46,823 nucleotides of DNA, taken from NCBI GenBank assembly GCA_013813355.1, contig JACCRT010000030.1, positions 1 to 46,823 on the forward strand, given 5' to 3'. The notes below the pieces were generated by a model. The model saw only the letters and a program-made list of their open reading frames with translations, ran no database searches and was not told the DNA's origin. The translations under genes were made by a program, and so were the position numbers. Positions 43,457 through 46,823 of the stretch are shown one piece after another; the stretch's first letter is position 1, and every line of letters starts with the position of its first letter. The DNA comes from Acidobacteriota bacterium (GTDB taxonomy: Bacteria > Acidobacteriota > Vicinamibacteria > Vicinamibacterales > 2-12-FULL-66-21).

Positions 43457-44749
43457 CTACTTCGCCCCATCGATCCAGGTGAGGGCGGCTTCGAGTGTCC
43501 GGTCGCGGCCCGCGAGCAGGTCGTCGCGACGGAGCGGCACCGTTTCGTCAGGGATGACGCCGCGCCCCTCGAGGCGCGTGCCGTCCGCCGTGACGAAATC
43601 CCCAAAGGCGTACATCAGCACGTCGCCATTCGGAAGCTCCCTGAACTGGGCCGGCAGCGCCTGCCCCATGGTGGTCTGGCCGAAGATGCGGGCACGGCCG
43701 ATCGACTGCATGCCCCCGGCAAAGCACTCCGACGCGCTGCCGCTCATCCCATCCACCAGGATCGCGAGCGGTCCGCTGAACACGTCGACCGGCTTGCCGG
43801 CGGCGCTCACGAGCCGGGGATTCACCGTGAAGCGCAGCGGCGGGTTGTCCCGTGTCTGCATCACGCCGAGCGGCGTGCGCTCGGCGACGAAATGCCCGGC
43901 GATCCCCATCAGCATGGCGGCGAGCCCTCCGGGATTCCCCCGCAAATCGAGGATCATGCCGTCGGCCTCCCGGAACTCGTCGACCGCTCGCTGCACCTGC
44001 GGATCGACGGCTGCCATCCAGACGTTGAAACGAATGAGCCCGGCGGTCGCGCCCGCCGGCGTCTGGTGCCGCTCGTGCTCGACGCGCACCCACATTGTCG
44101 GCAGCTTGCCGAGTGTGACGGGCTGGCCCTTCTCCGCGCGCCGCTCCAGCGCGAGCGGTACCCGCCGGCCGGTACCGTCTTCGAACTCAACATCGATCTT
44201 CGAGCCGGCAGTGCCGCGCATGCGCCCCTGTGCGATGCGCCACGCTTCGAAGCCGAGGATCTGATCGCTGGCGCCGTCCGGAAGCGAACGAAGCAGGTCG
44301 GCGGCGGGCCTGCCCCCGATGGCCGCAACCGTCCACCCGGTCTGCACGCCGGCCGCCGCGGCGGCGCCACTGGGGTCGACGCCGGTCACCAAGAGGTCGC
44401 GGCCGAGCAACCGAACGTCGAAGCCGGGTTCCGCCGAGCCGGCCGGATCGGAGGATGATCCGGAGGACCCCGGGATGACGGCAAAATGCGACTGGCCGAG
44501 ACGCCCCAGCATGTCGCGCAGGATGCCGCGCAGCTCGTTGGTGCTCTTCGCGTCCACGGCCCGGGGGCGCAATTCGTCGCGGACCGCGTTCCAGTCGACG
44601 CCGTTCAGCGTCGGGTCGAAGTGCTTGTCGCGTACTTCGGTCCAGGCAGCGTCGAACGTCTCGACGGCCCGGGGCGCCTGCGCGAGCGGCGTGGCGGCGC
44701 CGACGAGCAGGGCCGCGGCAACGATCGCGCAGGGGATCGGGGCATTCAC
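43457..44749 (-). CDS. Exported S41-family peptidase
   Basis: A protein of 430 residues. After a signal peptide (about residues 1-24) come a helical N-domain with LGQSHFAVIPG, a PDZ-like domain (GRDLLVTGVDPSGAAAAAGV, GWTVAAIGG) and the S41 core with LDLRGNPGGLAAM and the nucleophile in DGMSGSASECFAGG. The Lys of Ctp/Prc proteases is replaced (TTMGQALPAQ), so this is the tricorn/TSPc-like branch using His and Glu with the Ser. It acts in the periplasm. Its ATG overlaps the stop of the LolA-like gene (ATGA), so the two are co-translated. Confidence 0.88.
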   Translation of the reverse strand: MNAPIPCAIVAAALLVGAATPLAQAPRAVETFDAAWTEVRDKHFDPTLNGVDWNAVRDELRPRAVDAKSTNELRGILRDMLGRLGQSHFAVIPGSSGSSSDPAGSAEPGFDVRLLGRDLLVTGVDPSGAAAAAGVQTGWTVAAIGGRPAADLLRSLPDGASDQILGFEAWRIAQGRMRGTAGSKIDVEFEDGTGRRVPLALERRAEKGQPVTLGKLPTMWVRVEHERHQTPAGATAGLIRFNVWMAAVDPQVQRAVDEFREADGMILDLRGNPGGLAAMLMGIAGHFVAERTPLGVMQTRDNPPLRFTVNPRLVSAAGKPVDVFSGPLAILVDGMSGSASECFAGGMQSIGRARIFGQTTMGQALPAQFRELPNGDVLMYAFGDFVTADGTRLEGRGVIPDETVPLRRDDLLAGRDRTLEAALTWIDGAK

Positions 44750-45558
44750 TTGATGAGCGCCTTGATGGCGTCCGGCAGCTCGAAGACCTTCTGGTCCACC
44801 GTGTCGTACTCGATCGAGTCAATCGTAAGAATCTGTTCGACGCCCATGGTGCTGATCTTCTGCGTAGCCGGGTGCAGCAGCTTGCCGAACTTCTTGTACT
44901 CGCCGTGGGTAAACGTCGACGTCATGGGGCCCATCGGCGATTCGCGTGACATCTGCCCACCGGCCTTCAGCCCGGTCTGGACGTCGTAGAACTCGAAATC
45001 CTCGACGCCCGCTTTGTTCACCAGCCGCACCTTGTAACACTCGCGGCCGTCGAACGGCGCACGCTCGACTGTGGTAATTGACTGGTACCGTGCGGGGTCC
45101 TTCAGGTCACCGAAAAAGTCCGCGTCGAAGCGCTTCTGCTCGAGCTGTGCCCCCTCGGTGAGCATCGGACCGGTGACCGGCGACAGCATCCAACCCACCT
45201 TGCCGTTGAAGCCTTCCTGCAGGTCCCCGATCCCGGCCAGCGTCATCCGCATGAGCGAGAGGTTGGGCTTGGCCGCAAACATCTCCAACGAACCGGAAAG
45301 ACCATTGGCGGGCATGTCGATCCGACCCCGGACATGAGAGGACGAGTAAGACATCATGGCATCGCGGCCGCCAACCGCGGCGACGTGGCGATCGATGACC
45401 GTCCGGGCGTCCGGCAGCTCAGCCGGCTTGGCCTGCTGCGCTGCCTGCGGCCCGGTCCCCTGGGCTGCGAGCGGGCCGGAGCCGTACATCAGCAGCACAG
45501 CTGCCAGCGCAACGGCGGACAGGGCACAGCCATGGCGAATCACTTGCTGTAATCTCAA
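44746..45558 (-). CDS. Exported LolA-like fold protein of unknown function
   Basis: A protein of 270 residues. The start is TTG 45558, chosen because AAGGAG lies 7 nt upstream and because it leaves a normal signal peptide (ALSAVALAAVLLMYGSGPLAAQ, quoted as the hydrophobic core and cleavage region). The mature part, PDARTVIDRHVAAVGGRDAM followed by strands LSGSLEMFAAKPNLSLMRM and GFNGKVGWMLSP, resembles outer-membrane lipoprotein-sorting-like proteins found next to S41 peptidases. The frame remains open upstream for 23 codons without homology. It is coupled to the S41 gene by overlap. Confidence 0.75.
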   Translation of the reverse strand: MRLQQVIRHGCALSAVALAAVLLMYGSGPLAAQGTGPQAAQQAKPAELPDARTVIDRHVAAVGGRDAMMSYSSSHVRGRIDMPANGLSGSLEMFAAKPNLSLMRMTLAGIGDLQEGFNGKVGWMLSPVTGPMLTEGAQLEQKRFDADFFGDLKDPARYQSITTVERAPFDGRECYKVRLVNKAGVEDFEFYDVQTGLKAGGQMSRESPMGPMTSTFTHGEYKKFGKLLHPATQKISTMGVEQILTIDSIEYDTVDQKVFELPDAIKALIK

Positions 45559-45648
45559 AGCCTGACTCCTTGTGGCGAAAATGGCGGCGGGTGCTGCAAT
45601 TGTCCGCCATCGAGCCTCACAATTCAAGCTGGACTCTTCCCGCCGCCT

Positions 45649-45882
45649 TTAGCCTTCAACCTTCACCCTGCTAATCTGCGTCACGACGCCGAGCATGTAG
45701 TGCATCTCGACGCGGTCGCCCGCCTCCAGGTCCTTCGGGACACTTTCCGGGCCCAGCCGGGCCAGGCTCACCTGCCCGTCCGGCTCCGAGGGGTCAACGA
45801 ATGTGACGTCGAGGGAAATTTGCCCATGGATACTGACCGGCTGAATCCTCTTGATCAGCGCAGGCTTGGTCCCTTTCAACAT
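45649..45882 (-). CDS. Small protein of unknown function, 77 residues
   Basis: Not recognised. It appears to be a compact beta-strand protein: QPVSIHGQISLDVTFVDP, GQVSLARLGPESVPKDLEAGDRVEMHYMLGVVTQISRV, quoted in part. It has no cysteine, signal or membrane helix. Its start overlaps the 3' end of the upstream lipoprotein gene by 7 bp, so coupled expression is likely. The C-terminal KVEG comes from a heptamer repeat (AGCCTTC, AACCTTC) seen at other gene ends. Confidence 0.65.
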   Translation of the reverse strand: MLKGTKPALIKRIQPVSIHGQISLDVTFVDPSEPDGQVSLARLGPESVPKDLEAGDRVEMHYMLGVVTQISRVKVEG

Positions 45883-46466
45883 AGGTGCGGCGACTCCTTC
45901 AACCTTCGAGCTTCAACCTTTCTTCTGACGAACACCGTCGTCCCCCCGAACATCCGGCCGTCCTGGGGCTGCTGCGCCAGCCAGCGCCGCAGGGCTGCCG
46001 ACGCGGACGTGATGAGCGTGTTCTGCTTCTGATCCAGCGTGACGCTCAGGCCCGGGATAGCGGCCCCCTTCGCGGTGCGATCGAGGAACCAGTCGTACGA
46101 TAGCGGCGTGAGTTCGAGGCGCCCGTTCGAGGTGCGCACCCGGATCACCGCGTGGACCGGGACGACGAAGGCGCCGCGATCCTCGCCACGCGCCGGCATG
46201 ACGTCCATGTACAGGTCGTCGCCGACCGATGTCAGGTAGCCGGTGAGGTCACCCGATTCGATGGGGTGCTGATAGTGAATGCGGTATGAGCGCCACTCGT
46301 CCTGCTCGATCCGCAGCACCGTCTCGTCATCCTGGCTCTGCCACGTGCCAAGCAGTGCCGGGTCCCACGTAATCGCCTCCTCGTCGTAGACCGGTTGCAG
46401 GCTGACAACGAGGCAGGCAGGTGCGGCCGCGAGGATCCATAGCACGAGCGCGGCGCGGCGCAACAT
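45876..46466 (-). CDS. Lipoprotein of unknown function, 196 residues
   Basis: A lipoprotein signal ends in AAAPAC (Cys18). The mature part is probably beta-rich: LQPVYDEEAITWDPALLGTW, DETVLRIEQDEWRSYRIHY, GAFVVPVHAVIRVRT and LTPLSYDWFL, similar to exported lipocalin- or DUF-type proteins, though no family is certain. ATG 46466 was chosen because the longer frame upstream is unlike any signal peptide. The last 20 codons (RRKVEARRLKES) run through a four-copy heptamer repeat at 45893-45918. The end overlaps the next gene. Confidence 0.7.
   Translation of the reverse strand: MLRRAALVLWILAAAPACLVVSLQPVYDEEAITWDPALLGTWQSQDDETVLRIEQDEWRSYRIHYQHPIESGDLTGYLTSVGDDLYMDVMPARGEDRGAFVVPVHAVIRVRTSNGRLELTPLSYDWFLDRTAKGAAIPGLSVTLDQKQNTLITSASAALRRWLAQQPQDGRMFGGTTVFVRRKVEARRLKESPHLC
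45893..45918. repeat. CCTTCAA-type heptamers in the lipoprotein 3' end
   Basis: About four seven-base units (CCTTCAA, CCTTCGA, GCTTCAA, CCTTTCT on the forward strand) lie within the coding 3' end. They give the RRKVEARRLKE stretch on the reverse strand. Confidence 0.6.
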
Positions 46467-46595
46467 TTCTGTCAATCCTACACCTGTAGCCCCCCAGCAC
46501 CTTGCACAACATGTCGAGCGCCCGCTTCGGCCAGACGCCAACAATTGGGGCCGTCGAATCCTGCAGCTCGGAGGGAAGATCACTTTCTAAGCCGC
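46467..46595. other. Upstream region of the lipoprotein gene, no gene seen
   Basis: This 129-bp region precedes the lipoprotein gene (reverse strand) and should contain its promoter. I see no convincing -35/-10 pair and no protein-coding or RNA gene. Confidence 0.5.
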
Positions 46596-46649
46596 GGATT
46601 ACACAGATTGCACGGATTACACGGATTACACGGATGACACGGATTAGCG
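46596..46649. repeat. GGATTACAC nine-base tandem repeat
   Basis: Six consecutive nine-base units: GGATTACAC, AGATTGCAC, GGATTACAC, GGATTACAC, GGATGACAC and GGATTAGCG. The period is a multiple of three, so one reverse frame reads a repeated Val-Ile-Arg pattern, which I regard as a shadow. A related single sequence (GTGTCAATCCGTGTGCATCA) lies at 39543-39562. Confidence 0.85.
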
Positions 46650-46690
46650 GGGCGGGGGACCAAGGTCGCCGCGCCCCGCAGTTTTTTTGG

Positions 46691-46823
46691 TCCACGCGAC
46701 CTGCCGACTGCCCATTGCCCGACTTGCCCAGTGCCCACTGCCCACTGCCGATTGCCCACTGCCGACTTGCCGACTGCCGACTACCGACTGCCGACTACCG
46801 ACTGCCGACTGCCGACTGCCGAC
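46691..46823. repeat. GCCGACT heptamer array running off the window end
   Basis: Seven-base TGCCGAC/TGCCCAC/TACCGAC units continue from about 46700 to the end of the window, roughly 16 copies, more regular toward the end. It resembles the CTACTGC array at 21981-22008 (shared TGCC and ACTGC cores). Confidence 0.85.

Noticed and set aside
42503-44458. Long forward open frame opposite the acetamidase, RGG and S41 genes
   Set aside because: It crosses gene boundaries and an intergenic promoter of well-supported reverse-strand genes and has no recognisable motif.
46327-46695. Reverse open frame with repeated Val-Ile-Arg
   Set aside because: The pattern is produced by the nine-base DNA repeat, and the rest overlaps the lipoprotein gene in another frame.
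46691-46823. CRISPR array
   Set aside because: Units are seven bases in direct tandem without spacers; no cas genes are in the window.

Overview
This is a GC-rich, gene-dense bacterial chromosomal segment with about 50 genes, almost no non-coding space, and many TGATG/ATGA start-stop overlaps. The gene mix is a SUF iron-sulfur operon, futalosine-type menaquinone synthesis, a deoxyhypusine-synthase homologue, many exported peptidases and a zinc/RGG protein. That mix, together with heptanucleotide microsatellites between genes, fits a soil-type Acidobacteriota (Vicinamibacteria-like) bacterium. The assignment rests on impression only; no database search was made. I see no rRNA, tRNA, phage, insertion sequence or CRISPR array.

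Layout. 1-7.7 kb: the tail of a Uma2-type nuclease, mqnD, the trehalose pair otsA-otsB, then a forward cluster of a membrane-anchored degenerate HtrA-like PDZ protein and two overlapping cation/proton antiporters. 7.8-17.0 kb, reverse strand: a nine-gene Fe-S operon, sufA-B-C-D-S-U-T-iscR-iscS, behind a promoter with an IscR-like operator, preceded by moeZ. 17-23.2 kb: rmuC, a SIMPL-domain protein, an aminotransferase-homoserine dehydrogenase pair, a candidate selenocysteine glutaredoxin on the opposite strand, and a family III CoA-transferase. 23.2-29.4 kb: a PilT-like ATPase with a giant coiled-coil insert, two unknown proteins, menaquinone methyltransferase, a DtxR-family regulator, and divergent queD/queC. 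29.5-33.1 kb, reverse: a tight operon of a deoxyhypusine-synthase homologue, a PIN-like protein, a degenerate ROK protein and nagA. 33.3-40.3 kb, forward: a PH-like membrane protein with a sigma-54 activator, a subtilase with an HD-GYP/GAF/GGDEF protein, and a ferredoxin-reductase-like flavoprotein. 40.3-46.5 kb, reverse: BON lipoprotein, fabI, exported acetamidase-like protein, zinc/RGG protein, S41 peptidase with a LolA-like exported protein, a 77-residue protein and a lipoprotein. The last 350 bp hold 9-mer and 7-mer tandem repeats.

How the parts connect. mqnD (an early futalosine-pathway step) and the ubiE/menG methyltransferase (last step) both serve menaquinone. IscR is encoded inside the operon it probably controls, which implies feedback by Fe-S status. 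queD and queC start back to back for queuosine precursor synthesis.

The most notable observation is at 21653-21898. A glutaredoxin-type frame is interrupted by one TGA exactly where the first cysteine of the CxxC motif belongs, and a compact hairpin with a G-led loop lies just downstream, as expected of a bacterial selenoprotein mRNA. Other oddities are the PilT-like ATPase with altered catalytic boxes, the ROK protein without its catalytic Asp, the HtrA-like protein without a catalytic serine motif, and heptamer repeats that run into the 3' ends of unrelated genes.
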